This document shows positions 1 through 6,162 of a DNA stretch of 8,439 nucleotides, one piece after another. Position 1 is the first letter of the stretch, and each line of letters starts with the position of its first letter. The position numbers and the translations under genes are program-made. The notes below the pieces were generated by a model, which saw nothing but the letters and a program-made list of their open reading frames with translations, was not told the DNA's origin and searched no databases. This DNA comes from Candidatus Atribacteria bacterium (lineage in GTDB: Bacteria > Atribacterota > Atribacteria > Atribacterales > Atribacteraceae): assembly GCA_026390275.1 (NCBI GenBank), contig JAPLGF010000119.1, forward strand, positions 1 to 8,439, written 5' to 3'.

Positions 1-2077
1 CCGTATGAACAAAATCCTTCAAAACCCGGTCTCCGGTCTGGTGCCCAAATCGGTCATTGACCGATTTGAAGTTATCCAGGTCCATCATGATGAAGGTGAA
101 GGGCTTTCCATAGCGGTGGAACCTGCTCATCTAATTCCCAGCGGTCTCGATGAATACCCGCCGGTTGGAGATGCCAGTGAGCTCATCCACCGAGGCCAGG
201 CGATGGAGGGCCTCTTCCGCCGCTTTGCGTTCCAGTTCGCCGGCTGCGCGGATTGCCACCAGTTTCAGCACCGATTCCACCAGGTAGGGGTTCACCAGGG
301 GCTTTCGCCCGATGACCGCGATCAGGCCGATCGGTTTCCCGTCGAAACTCCACAGAGTGGTTCCGACATAACACTCGGCCATCATCTCCTGGAGCACTAC
401 GTCCTGGGGAAACAAATGACGCACATCCTGGGGAAAGCAACAGATCGTCTTTCCCACCACATCGCCGCAAGGGGTGTCTTTTAGGGCATACTCCACGTTA
501 TCCTCGAATTTCCCATCGAAGTAGATGGCCACCGTCTGGGCAGTGTGCTCGTCTCCCTGCAGGCGATCGATGCAGACATAATCCATTCCGAGGCTCTTGG
601 CGAGATAACGCGCAAGTGATTCGAAGAAATCCTCGCCTGAGCCCAGGGAACCACACTGCAACAGAAACAACTGGGCCTCCTCGATCCGTTTGCGTTCGGT
701 GATGTCATCCAACATTTCAATGGCGGATTCCACTTTTCCCTGAGCATCGATGATCGCCGTTGAGACATTCCGGAAGCATCGAATTCCATTGGGAGTCGAT
801 ATCTTCACCTCGGCTTCGTGCAACTGGCCGTCTTTCAAGGTCAGGTGTGTGGGGCAATCCAGGCAGGCTTCGTCACGCGGAGGGCAGTTGAATTCTTGGT
901 GGCACAGCGGTCGTTGCTCGAGGTTCGTCTCCGGAAACCATTTTTGCATCCGGTGGTTTAGTGCCAGAACCTCCATGTTCGGGCTGATCATCGCCACCCC
1001 GACTCCGATGTTATTATAGAGCGCTCTGTGCTTTTGCTCCTGGTCACGCAGCTTCTCTGCCGCCTCATGCCGCTCCTGGTGGAAGCGGGCACTCTGCTGC
1101 CGCCAGACCAGACCCACCCCGGCGCCGGAACCGAGGAGCAGGATGCCGACCACCACCCCTATTATCCAGATCCGTTCTCGGATGGGGGCGTACACTTCGG
1201 CGGTGTCCATGCGGGCAACCAGAAACCATGGGGAATCGGGCACGGTACGCACCACGGCGATCACCGGCACTCCCCGGTAGTCCCGGCCTTCTACTATCCC
1301 TTCCTGGCCCAGGGCCGCCTTCACGGCGGGTACATCGTTACTTTCCAGGGGGAGGCGCAGGGTGAGGGCGGCCCCCTTCTGAAACCGGAGCTCATTCAAA
1401 TACAGGACGTCATTTCCCTCCCGGCGGAGGAGCAGGGTCTCGGCCGTTTGGCTGGGGGTAGGCCAGCGCTGGAGTAAAGGATAGAGATACTGCTCGGGAT
1501 CAATTCTCAGAGCTATGACCCCCAGCAACCGGTTATCGTTAGCGGCAAAAAGCAGGGGGACCAGTATCTTCAGGTAGATGTGCTGATTCTCTTCATTCCA
1601 GTAGAAATCCTCAAAGACGATCTTTCCTGAGCGCAGGCTCTCGGAGTTACTCGGGGAAACAAGGGAAGTGGTTCTCTCCGGTCCTTCGGGTTCTATCATC
1701 CTTTTGGTGTACTGAGCGTCCAGCAGCATGACCCGTTCATAACTCTTCGATGTCTGGAAATGATTGAGCCAGGTCCGGAGTTGGTTTTGGATCTCCCGGT
1801 CCTCCGGCTGCTCGAAATAGCGCTGGACCAGAGCGGAAAAGGTGAAGTTCTGGTAGAAAAAGGTGGCATCCCCCCATCGTTCTTTCCGATAGCGGGCGAG
1901 CTCATTCACCTTCAGCTCGGCGATGGCGGAAAGCTGGTGCTCCACCTGAGTGCGGAAATGTTGCAGGTAACTCTGGTAATACAGGCGGCTGGCGGTGACG
2001 ATGACCGCCGTCAGGATGAGGAAAATGAGGATGAGTAGAGAAACTCCCTGGTGCTTGGATCTCTCGTGAGGGTCCAT
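1..2077 (-). pseudogene. Membrane sensor diguanylate cyclase (Cache-PAS-GAF-GGDEF), interrupted by an in-frame amber stop and cut by the window edge
   Basis: Likely an inner-membrane sensor meant to make cyclic di-GMP. Numbered from the ATG at 2077, it has TM1 at about residues 12-30, an extracytoplasmic Cache-like sensor at 31-300, TM2 at 303-325, a PAS domain at about 348-465, a GAF domain at 475-615 and the start of a GGDEF domain (DELTGISNRR, from 631). The PAS domain holds four cysteines (392, 398, 405, 408; C-x5-C-x6-C-x2-C, ending CLDCP), a known PAS subtype. A TAG at 131-133 ends the ORF after residue 648. The same frame then continues to position 1 as good GGDEF sequence (RYGKPFTFIMMDLDNFK, then NDRFGHQTGD). 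One substitution, for example GAG to TAG, explains the break. Without readthrough the product has no catalytic domain. A GTG at 2125 is an alternative start giving 16 more residues; I prefer the ATG, which has GGGAG about 11 bases upstream. The signature GGDEF motif lies outside the window. Confidence 0.85.
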
Positions 2078-2141
2078 GTTATGAGGTTCTCCCGATAAAA
2101 CAGAGGTATGGTGAAACCACTCCACTTTTTTCCAATAGTTC

Positions 2142-2201
2142 GGGATCGGGGTATCCCAGGGTCAAAGGGAACTGCTAACGAGTAGAGAATCCCTCCCGAT
2201 C
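2142..2201 (-). other. Alternative hairpins in the presumed leader of the diguanylate cyclase gene
   Basis: Two inverted repeats share bases and so cannot form together. GGGAT (2142-2146) pairs with ATCCC (2153-2157) to give a short hairpin. GATCGGG (2144-2150) pairs with CCCGATC (2195-2201) to give a 7-bp stem enclosing about 44 bases. This could be a folded 5' leader or chance in a GC-rich patch. I do not recognise a c-di-GMP riboswitch or any other known class. Confidence 0.25.
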
Positions 2202-2245
2202 TTTAAGGGGCTCTGTTCACTTCCGGAGGGGGTTTCCTATTTTTC

Positions 2246-2251
2246 ATTATA
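2246..2251 (-). promoter_or_regulatory. Possible -10 box upstream of the diguanylate cyclase gene
   Basis: The - strand reads TATAAT here, about 170 bases before the ATG at 2077. No convincing -35 box is found 16-18 bases upstream, so this is a weak call. If used, the transcript would have a long leader containing the hairpins at 2142-2201. Confidence 0.25.
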
Positions 2252-2289
2252 CACCAATTCAGTTTTACGTTTCTATGGTTCGAATTGAA

Positions 2290-2351
2290 TCATCTAAAAT
2301 CTTGATGAATTTCTATCGTTGCCTCAGCTAAAAATCTTGATATCAACTATC
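2290..2351. repeat. Imperfect 28-base direct repeat, period 34
   Basis: The copies are 2290-2317 and 2324-2351. Both have the core CTAAAA(A)TCTTGAT and both end in CTATC. The region is A+T rich and non-coding. It could be a binding site for a dimeric regulator, arm-type sites for the neighbouring integrase, or the edge of a lost mobile element. Nothing here decides between these. Confidence 0.4.
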
Positions 2352-2390
2352 CTACCTCCAGGAGATTTTTTAAAGACCGGAGAGAACGAA

Positions 2391-2504
2391 ATGGAGCTCA
2401 CCATGAATACCAGAAGAGAGATTATCCGGAAAATCCAACCTTTTTATCGTCCAGGAACATCCTTGACATATTCAAATGTTCTTCACCCTTTTTTTATTGA
2501 ATAA
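2391..2504 (+). pseudogene. Small ORF, possible 5' remnant of a transposase gene
   Basis: This is a 37-codon ORF with a good ribosome site (GGAG at 2379-2382, 8 bases before the ATG at 2391). A second ATG lies at 2403. From that Met the peptide begins MNTRREIIRKIQPFYR. From memory this resembles the start of some DDE transposases, which open with an (M)TRxEII...YR motif followed by a Lys-rich segment and a helix-turn-helix. Here the resemblance stops after FYR and the ORF ends 21 codons later, its 3' end overlapping the end of the convergent integrase gene by 33 bases. I infer a truncated transposase start. It could also be an unrelated small ORF or noise. Confidence 0.3.
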
Positions 2505-3398
2505 ATTCACCGGTGAAGCGGTTTCATGTTCCCTCTTTAAATCCTCCTGAGTAAGAGCTAAATACCGTTTGGTCATATTCAAATCAGCATGTCCCATGGT
2601 CCTTTGAAGGGTAAAGACGTTTCCTCCATTCCTCAAGTATAACAGAGCGAAGGAATGACGCAAGCTATAAGGAGTGACTGAACAGCCCAGGCACTTACTG
2701 TAACCTTTCAATCGATGGCCCCAGGAGGTTTCCAGCATAGGTTTCCCCTCATAAGAGCAGAAGGCTGGAACGGTGTCATTCCAGGTGGTAAGTCGGGCCC
2801 TTAATAACTTTTGAATATAGGTAACAGTGAGCGCGGAAATAGGGACAGTCCGGGTGACCTTGGTTTTAGCTACTTCTCCTCTGATGGTGACTTCCATTCC
2901 CGGGAGATTGATATCCTTGGGGAGAAGTTGGAGCGATTCACCTGGCCGGGTTCCAGTATCGAGGGTGAATAATACGATACAATAATCCCGCAGCCCGGTG
3001 AAGGTCTTTCTATCTGGAAGCTTGAGGAGCTCAGTTAAGACATCTCGGGAGACATTTCTTGCCCCCCCTTCATCTTTCCTCAGTGGGAAGTCGACCGGGT
3101 TCTGGTGGACGACTTCCTCCCTTTCCAGGTAGGAGAAAAAACATTTCAGATATTTACGCCTGATGTTGAAAGTGGCGGGTGCAATATTAGAAACGGCGAA
3201 GTACCTTGAGACACCATGGCATAGTTGGTGGTACTCCTCCAAACAATCCGGATATCCTTGAAAGAAGCGGGTAAGGTGATACTGATAATCCTCAATGGTC
3301 CTTTCCCTCAATCCTTGTACCTTTTTGGTGGTGATAAAATCTGAAAAGTATTCTTCCCAAGTTGACAGTGTAACCAGTTGTAATTTGGTTCTTCCCAT
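2472..3398 (-). CDS. Tyrosine recombinase / integrase, XerC/D-like
   Basis: A 308-residue site-specific recombinase that cuts and rejoins DNA through a 3'-phosphotyrosine. The N-terminal SAM-like, DNA-binding domain covers about residues 12-108 and the catalytic domain about 115-290. Visible catalytic residues are Arg151 (TGTRPGE), Lys178 or Lys180 in the beta-hairpin, Arg247 (SLRHS), His270 (MGH) and the nucleophile Tyr279 (TKRYLAL). The usual His three residues before Arg247 is Tyr244 (YSLRHS), a variant that I recall in other phage-type integrases. Length matches the Xer family (about 300). The start is ATG at 3398 with GGGAGG about 9 bases upstream. It lies 93 bases from the 3' end of a tRNA-Gly gene, so it is more likely the integrase of a tRNA-targeted element than the housekeeping XerC or XerD. 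No excisionase or cargo genes are present. Confidence 0.88.
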   Translation of the reverse strand: MGRTKLQLVTLSTWEEYFSDFITTKKVQGLRERTIEDYQYHLTRFFQGYPDCLEEYHQLCHGVSRYFAVSNIAPATFNIRRKYLKCFFSYLEREEVVHQNPVDFPLRKDEGGARNVSRDVLTELLKLPDRKTFTGLRDYCIVLFTLDTGTRPGESLQLLPKDINLPGMEVTIRGEVAKTKVTRTVPISALTVTYIQKLLRARLTTWNDTVPAFCSYEGKPMLETSWGHRLKGYSKCLGCSVTPYSLRHSFALLYLRNGGNVFTLQRTMGHADLNMTKRYLALTQEDLKREHETASPVNLFNKKRVKNI

Positions 3399-3491
3399 TT
3401 AAAACACCCTCCCAGGAACAACGAACTCGGGGGTTTTTTAAGGGGAAAATGAAGAAACGGGAAGTCTAAACTTTGGCTTTATGGTATGATA

Positions 3492-3566
3492 TGGAGCGGA
3501 AAACGGGATTTGAACCCGCGACCCTCGGCTTGGGAAGCCGATGCTCTACCGCTGAGCTATTTCCGC
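3492..3566 (-). tRNA. tRNA-Gly, anticodon CCC
   Basis: A complete cloverleaf on the - strand. The acceptor 5' strand GCGGAAA (3566-3560) pairs exactly with TTTCCGC (3502-3496). The D arm contains AGCTCAGCGGTAGAGC. The anticodon stem TCGGC/GCCGA encloses the loop TTCCCAA, giving anticodon CCC for glycine codon GGG. The T arm carries GGTTCAAATCC. The discriminator base is T and CCA is encoded (3494-3492). The 3' end faces the integrase gene, so the 3' half is the probable attachment site of the element that brought the integrase. No second copy of the tRNA 3' end was seen in the window. Confidence 0.95.
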
Positions 3567-3567
3567 C

Positions 3568-3597
3568 CCTGTGAATAACAGACCTGTGAATAACAGA
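3568..3597. repeat. Exact tandem duplication of 15 bases in the tRNA-Gly leader
   Basis: The unit CCTGTGAATAACAGA occurs twice back to back, at 3568-3582 and 3583-3597. It begins one base beyond the tRNA 5' end and fills nearly the whole distance to the predicted tRNA transcription start (about 3596). It may be a simple slippage duplication, or it may affect RNase P processing of the leader. Confidence 0.9.
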
Positions 3598-3602
3598 TAT
3601 AT

Positions 3603-3629
3603 ATTATAAAGAATTCGATGAGAATGCAA
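3603..3629 (-). promoter_or_regulatory. Predicted promoter of tRNA-Gly
   Basis: On the - strand TTGCAT (3629-3624) is followed after 15 bases by a perfect TATAAT (3608-3603). Transcription would start near 3596, about 30 bases before the mature tRNA. The spacing is shorter than the ideal 17 and the -35 box matches weakly, but the -10 box is consensus. Confidence 0.5.
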
Positions 3630-3688
3630 GTCTTTCTTCTCCCTCTCTTCCATTTCCCTTCCGGAAAATTTTTTATCCTGAATGATGG

Positions 3689-3724
3689 TTCGATACCCGG
3701 TTGGTTTTCGTCTATAATTCTCCT
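3689..3724 (+). promoter_or_regulatory. Predicted ATP synthase operon promoter, possibly giving a leaderless mRNA
   Basis: A perfect TATAAT lies at 3713-3718, with a weak -35 candidate TTCGAT at 3689-3694 (18-base spacer). Seven bases after the last T of the -10 box is 3725, exactly the A of the first ATG of atpZ. There is no purine-rich Shine-Dalgarno sequence between them. If this promoter is real, the operon mRNA begins with its start codon. Confidence 0.45.
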
Positions 3725-4000
3725 ATGAGAAAGAAAAAAACGGGGATAGAAGAGAATATCTGGAAAAATTTTGGACAGATCTGGGATATTTCCTGGATGA
3801 CGATTGCTCCGATCGTGATGGGCGTCTTTCTCGGTCAGTATCTGGATAAAAATTATCCGCTGGGGTTTAGCTGGACCTTGTCTCTTATTGCCCTGGGTGC
3901 CCTCTTAGGATTTTACAATCTCTACCAGTTTCTGATGAGAGAAAGCGAAAAAGACGAAAATGATCGCCGGGATGATGGAAATCGGAAGAAACGTGGTTAG
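3725..4000 (+). CDS. atpZ: AtpZ-like accessory protein of the F-ATPase
   Basis: A 91-residue protein with a basic, soluble N-terminus, two membrane helices (about residues 22-40 and 47-67, with GQYLDK between them) and a highly charged C-terminal tail. This is the AtpZ pattern: a small two-helix protein encoded at the head of many atp operons and linked by published work to assembly or divalent-ion handling together with AtpI. I chose the ATG at 3725; a TTG at 3701 would add eight residues but has no ribosome site. There is no Shine-Dalgarno before 3725 either, which fits leaderless translation. The last 41 bases overlap atpI in another frame, so the two are probably translationally coupled. 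Exact biochemical role is uncertain. Confidence 0.7.
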   Translation: MRKKKTGIEENIWKNFGQIWDISWMTIAPIVMGVFLGQYLDKNYPLGFSWTLSLIALGALLGFYNLYQFLMRESEKDENDRRDDGNRKKRG

Positions 4001-4247
4001 TCTCGTGTCAGGTGCCGGAGTGGCACTGGCGGCGGTATATCTGGTGGCCGTGAGTGTGAAAAAACTCACGGCCACGGGAAAAAGTACGTCGTTTTCGGGG
4101 CTGATCGGTCGTTTGGCAGTCTCGGGCGTGGCTATCATTCTCATTCTGAAGTATCTGCAACCAGATATCCCGTGGTTTTTGACCGGTTTTTCCATAGGCT
4201 ACTTCTTGACAGTCTGGATAATGAGTATACAATTCTTTAGAGGGTGA
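3960..4247 (+). CDS. atpI: ATP synthase protein I
   Basis: A 95-residue hydrophobic protein with membrane segments at about residues 13-30, 45-65 and 70-92. Position between atpZ and atpB, size and topology fit AtpI, which helps assemble the c-ring and is reported as needed for ring assembly in some Na+-type enzymes. Sequence identity within this family is low, so the call rests mainly on context. The ATG at 3960 lies inside atpZ (41-base overlap); ATGs at 3972 and 3975 and a GTG at 3993 (preceded by GGAAG) are possible alternative starts. The stop at 4245-4247 sits 9 bases before atpB. Confidence 0.65.
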   Translation: MIAGMMEIGRNVVSLVSGAGVALAAVYLVAVSVKKLTATGKSTSFSGLIGRLAVSGVAIILILKYLQPDIPWFLTGFSIGYFLTVWIMSIQFFRG

Positions 4248-4256
4248 TGGAGTCGT

Positions 4257-4928
4257 ATGGAATTCTTGACCACCAAGATCTATTTCTATTTAGGAACTCT
4301 CCCGGTCACCAAAACCGTGGTATCGACCTGGCTGGTGATGGGTGCTCTTATTATCGCCTCGATCCTCGCTACCCGCCATCTGAAATTCATTCCCGGACGC
4401 TGGCAGAATATTCTGGAAATGTTCGTGGAAGGAATCATCAACATGATCGAGGACATGTCTCCTCATAACGGGAAACAACTCTTACCCCTCGTCGGGGCGT
4501 TGGCCCTCTTCATCGGATCAGCGAACTTAGCAGGACTTATCCCCGGTCTCAAAGCGCCCACCAGTGATTTTAACACCACCCTGGCCCTGGCGCTGGTGGT
4601 CTTTTGTGCCGTTCCCTACTATGGAGTAAAAAATCAGGGTTGGAAAAACTATCTGAAGGTGTATATCACTCCTTCCCCGATCATGGCTCCATTCCACATC
4701 ATCAGTGAAGTCACCCGGACGTTTTCCTTAGCTCTACGTCTTTTCGGAAACATCCTGGGAGAAGAGATCGTGATCGCCATTCTCTTCATCCTCTCTCCCC
4801 TGATCGTCCCGGTTCCCATGATGCTTTTTGCCATTTTTACCGGGGTGATTCAGGCTTACATTTTCACCATTCTCACCATTGTCTACCTGAGCGCTGCCAT
4901 CGAGAAAGAAGATTCGGCTGAAGGGTAA
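4257..4928 (+). CDS. atpB: F-type ATP synthase subunit a
   Basis: A 223-residue integral membrane stator subunit that forms the two ion half-channels next to the c-ring. The essential arginine is Arg161 in the motif SLALRLFGNILGEE, equivalent to E. coli Arg210. Glu169 or Glu170 follows in the same motif, and Gln199 in GVIQAYIFTILTIVYL matches the conserved final helix. An earlier conserved stretch, GLIPGLKAPTSDFNTT, lies at about residues 93-108. Five to six membrane helices are visible. It is slightly short for the family (usually 220-270) through a compact N-terminus. Ribosome-binding bases GGGTGATGGAG lie at 4242-4252. A gap of 199 bases follows before atpE, the longest in the operon. Confidence 0.96.
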   Translation: MEFLTTKIYFYLGTLPVTKTVVSTWLVMGALIIASILATRHLKFIPGRWQNILEMFVEGIINMIEDMSPHNGKQLLPLVGALALFIGSANLAGLIPGLKAPTSDFNTTLALALVVFCAVPYYGVKNQGWKNYLKVYITPSPIMAPFHIISEVTRTFSLALRLFGNILGEEIVIAILFILSPLIVPVPMMLFAIFTGVIQAYIFTILTIVYLSAAIEKEDSAEG

Positions 4929-5127
4929 GTCCCCGTCTCCCATCGTTTCACCAAAGGCCTTTTTCTGTCCTTTTCCAACACCATCTATCCCGGGGGGAAA
5001 GTGTATTGTGCAGGAAGGAGTTTCTTTGTTTTTAACCGTGTTGAGGGCAACGGATATTATTTTCATTGATGTTTTATGATGCAGGTGGTAGAATCCATGC
5101 AATTTGCAAAAAAAGGAGTGACGAAAT
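4929..5127 (+). other. atpB-atpE intergenic region with possible internal promoter and relic ORF
   Basis: Unusual for an operon in which every other gap is under 15 bases. It contains a possible weak promoter (TTAACC at 5032-5037, 17 bases, TATTAT at 5055-5060) that could raise c-subunit expression. It also contains a 23-codon reading frame from GTG at 5008 to TGA at 5077-5079 whose start (GTGCAGGA, then Leu-Phe-Leu) resembles the start of atpE. The palindrome AAAGGCCTTT is at 4953-4962. No convincing terminator was found. Confidence 0.35.
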
Positions 5128-5394
5128 GTGCAGGGGGAAATTCTTTTTTTGTGCGTAACGGTCGTAACGGCTGGTTTTGCTATTGCCATCGGGGTTATTT
5201 TCCCTGCTTTGGGCCAAGGGAAAGCATGTGCCAAAGCACTGGAAGGAATCGCCCGGCAACCGGAAGCCACCGGTCCCATCAGCCGGACTCTCTTCGTGGG
5301 GCTGGCTCTCTTGGAATCACTGGCAATTTATGTCCTGGTGGTTTCACTGATTCTATTATTTGCCAATCCACTCTTGAAATACGTCTTTAAATGA
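5128..5394 (+). CDS. atpE: F-type ATP synthase subunit c (rotor ring), Na+-type signature
   Basis: An 88-residue hairpin of two membrane helices (about 5-28 and 54-80) joined by the conserved polar loop ARQPE (42-46). The ion-binding carboxylate is Glu63. Compared with the Ilyobacter and Propionigenium Na+ rings, Gln30 (their Gln32), Glu63 (Glu65), Ser64 (Ser66) and Tyr68 (Tyr70) are kept, while Thr67 is replaced by Leu65. This supports Na+ coupling without proving it. The helix-1 glycine motif GxGxGxG reads V23-x-F25-x-A27-x-G29, so only one glycine remains. The start must be GTG at 5128: an in-frame stop lies just upstream (TGA 5119-5121). An ATG one frame away overlaps it (5126-5128) and would give a 10-codon peptide. 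AGGAG lies at 5114-5118. Confidence 0.95.
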   Translation: MQGEILFLCVTVVTAGFAIAIGVIFPALGQGKACAKALEGIARQPEATGPISRTLFVGLALLESLAIYVLVVSLILLFANPLLKYVFK

Positions 5395-5408
5395 GGTGTT
5401 CCTGAATC

Positions 5409-5924
5409 ATGATCAGCATTGATCGCAGTATCATTTTCCAAATCATCAATTTTGTGGTTTTGGTGATGCTGCTCTTTCGATTTCTTTTTAAGCCGGTCGT
5501 GAAGGCTCTCGATAATCGTTCCCAGCATATTCAGGATGAATTGAGTTCCATCGAGAAAGCTCAACAGAAAGCCGACGAAACCAAGAAGAAATATGAAGAA
5601 GAGAGTAAGATGATCCATCAAAAATATCAGGAAATGGTGGAGACGGCCAATCAGGAGGCGGCGAAGATTAAATCTGGAATCATCGACGAAGCCTACCGGG
5701 AAGGCGAGAAAATCAAACAAACCCATGAGGAAAAAGCCCGGTCGGAAATCCAGAAAATTTTCTCCAGTCTGAAAACTGATATCATTGACATCTCCACTGA
5801 GATGGCATCCAAGATTCTCTCCCACAGTATTACCCCCTCTATCCAGGATGAGATCATCGATAAAATGCTAGATGAGGCCATCATCCGGATTGAAGCGCAG
5901 ATGGAAGTGAGTCATGAGCAATAG
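5409..5924 (+). CDS. atpF: F-type ATP synthase subunit b (peripheral stalk)
   Basis: A 171-residue stalk protein, normal length for the family. It has one N-terminal membrane helix (about residues 8-27), the typical FLFKPV...LDNR junction (26-37), then a long, charged coiled coil (about 38-125) and a C-terminal helical region (126-171) that should bind delta. Only one b-type gene is present, so the stalk is probably a homodimer rather than b/b'. GAGGTG at 5394-5399 overlaps the atpE stop and lies 9 bases before the ATG. Its last 11 bases overlap the start of atpH. The C-terminus ends soon after the usual b region, so the missing delta N-terminal domain is not fused here. Confidence 0.94.
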   Translation: MISIDRSIIFQIINFVVLVMLLFRFLFKPVVKALDNRSQHIQDELSSIEKAQQKADETKKKYEEESKMIHQKYQEMVETANQEAAKIKSGIIDEAYREGEKIKQTHEEKARSEIQKIFSSLKTDIIDISTEMASKILSHSITPSIQDEIIDKMLDEAIIRIEAQMEVSHEQ

Positions 5925-6162
5925 CAGGGAAGTGGTCAAGATTATCACTCCCTTTCCTCTCACTGAAAAACAGCGAGACACCATTTACCAGAAACTCTCC
6001 CGCATCGCTGATATGGAGCATGCGGTCTTTCAGGAAGAACTCGACCCTTCCCTCATTGGAGGCGTGATCATCATGTGCGGAGAAATATACATCGACTGCA
6101 GCCTGGAAACTCAACTGGAAAAAATGCGCGAGAGGATATTGAGCGAGGGGATGAAAGCATGA
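5914..6162 (+). CDS. atpH: F-type ATP synthase subunit delta, C-terminal domain only
   Basis: Delta (OSCP) links the b stalk to the top of the alpha-beta head; family members are usually about 175-185 residues. This one has 82. It matches only the C-terminal domain: TPFPLTEKQRDTIYQKL aligns with the helix entering that domain, ELDPSLIGGVIIMCGE with the signature strand pair (E. coli KIDKSVMAGVIIRAGD), then ID-S-LETQLEKMRERI with the final helix. The six-helix N-terminal domain that grips the alpha N-termini is missing. It is not found upstream: the ATG at 5914 sits inside the atpF end (11-base overlap), and b is ordinary up to there. The stop overlaps the atpA start as ATGA. The tight packing and intact frame argue for a genuine short gene. 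The TAG of atpF is within this ORF. Confidence 0.85.
   Translation: MSNSREVVKIITPFPLTEKQRDTIYQKLSRIADMEHAVFQEELDPSLIGGVIIMCGEIYIDCSLETQLEKMRERILSEGMKA

Noticed and set aside
131..133. Genome-wide recoding of TAG as a sense codon
   Set aside because: atpZ, atpF and gamma all end in TAG at the places where their families end, so TAG acts as a normal stop here.
5..484. 159-codon + strand ORF over the left end
   Set aside because: It is antisense to the PAS-GAF-GGDEF gene, whose domains are clear on the - strand; the + strand product has no recognisable features.
1831..1840. A 10-base match (GAGCGGAAAA) to the tRNA-Gly 3' end as a second attachment site
   Set aside because: It lies inside conserved coding sequence of the sensor protein and is too short to be more than chance.
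2126..2250. A c-di-GMP riboswitch in the leader of the diguanylate cyclase gene
   Set aside because: I could not find the conserved core of either c-di-GMP riboswitch class; only simple alternative hairpins are visible.
2463..2491. A + strand promoter starting at TTGACA 2463-2468
   Set aside because: No -10-like sequence lies 16-18 bases downstream, and the site is at the end of the convergent integrase gene with no + strand gene after it.
3410..3450. A terminator at the G run followed by six T near 3429-3439
   Set aside because: The upstream C-rich arm pairs only imperfectly with the G run, and no + strand gene ends there.
6075..6158. Longer N-terminus for subunit alpha
   Set aside because: The extra 28 codons overlap delta in another frame and look unlike any alpha N-terminus; ATG 6159 has a good ribosome site and gives the normal length.
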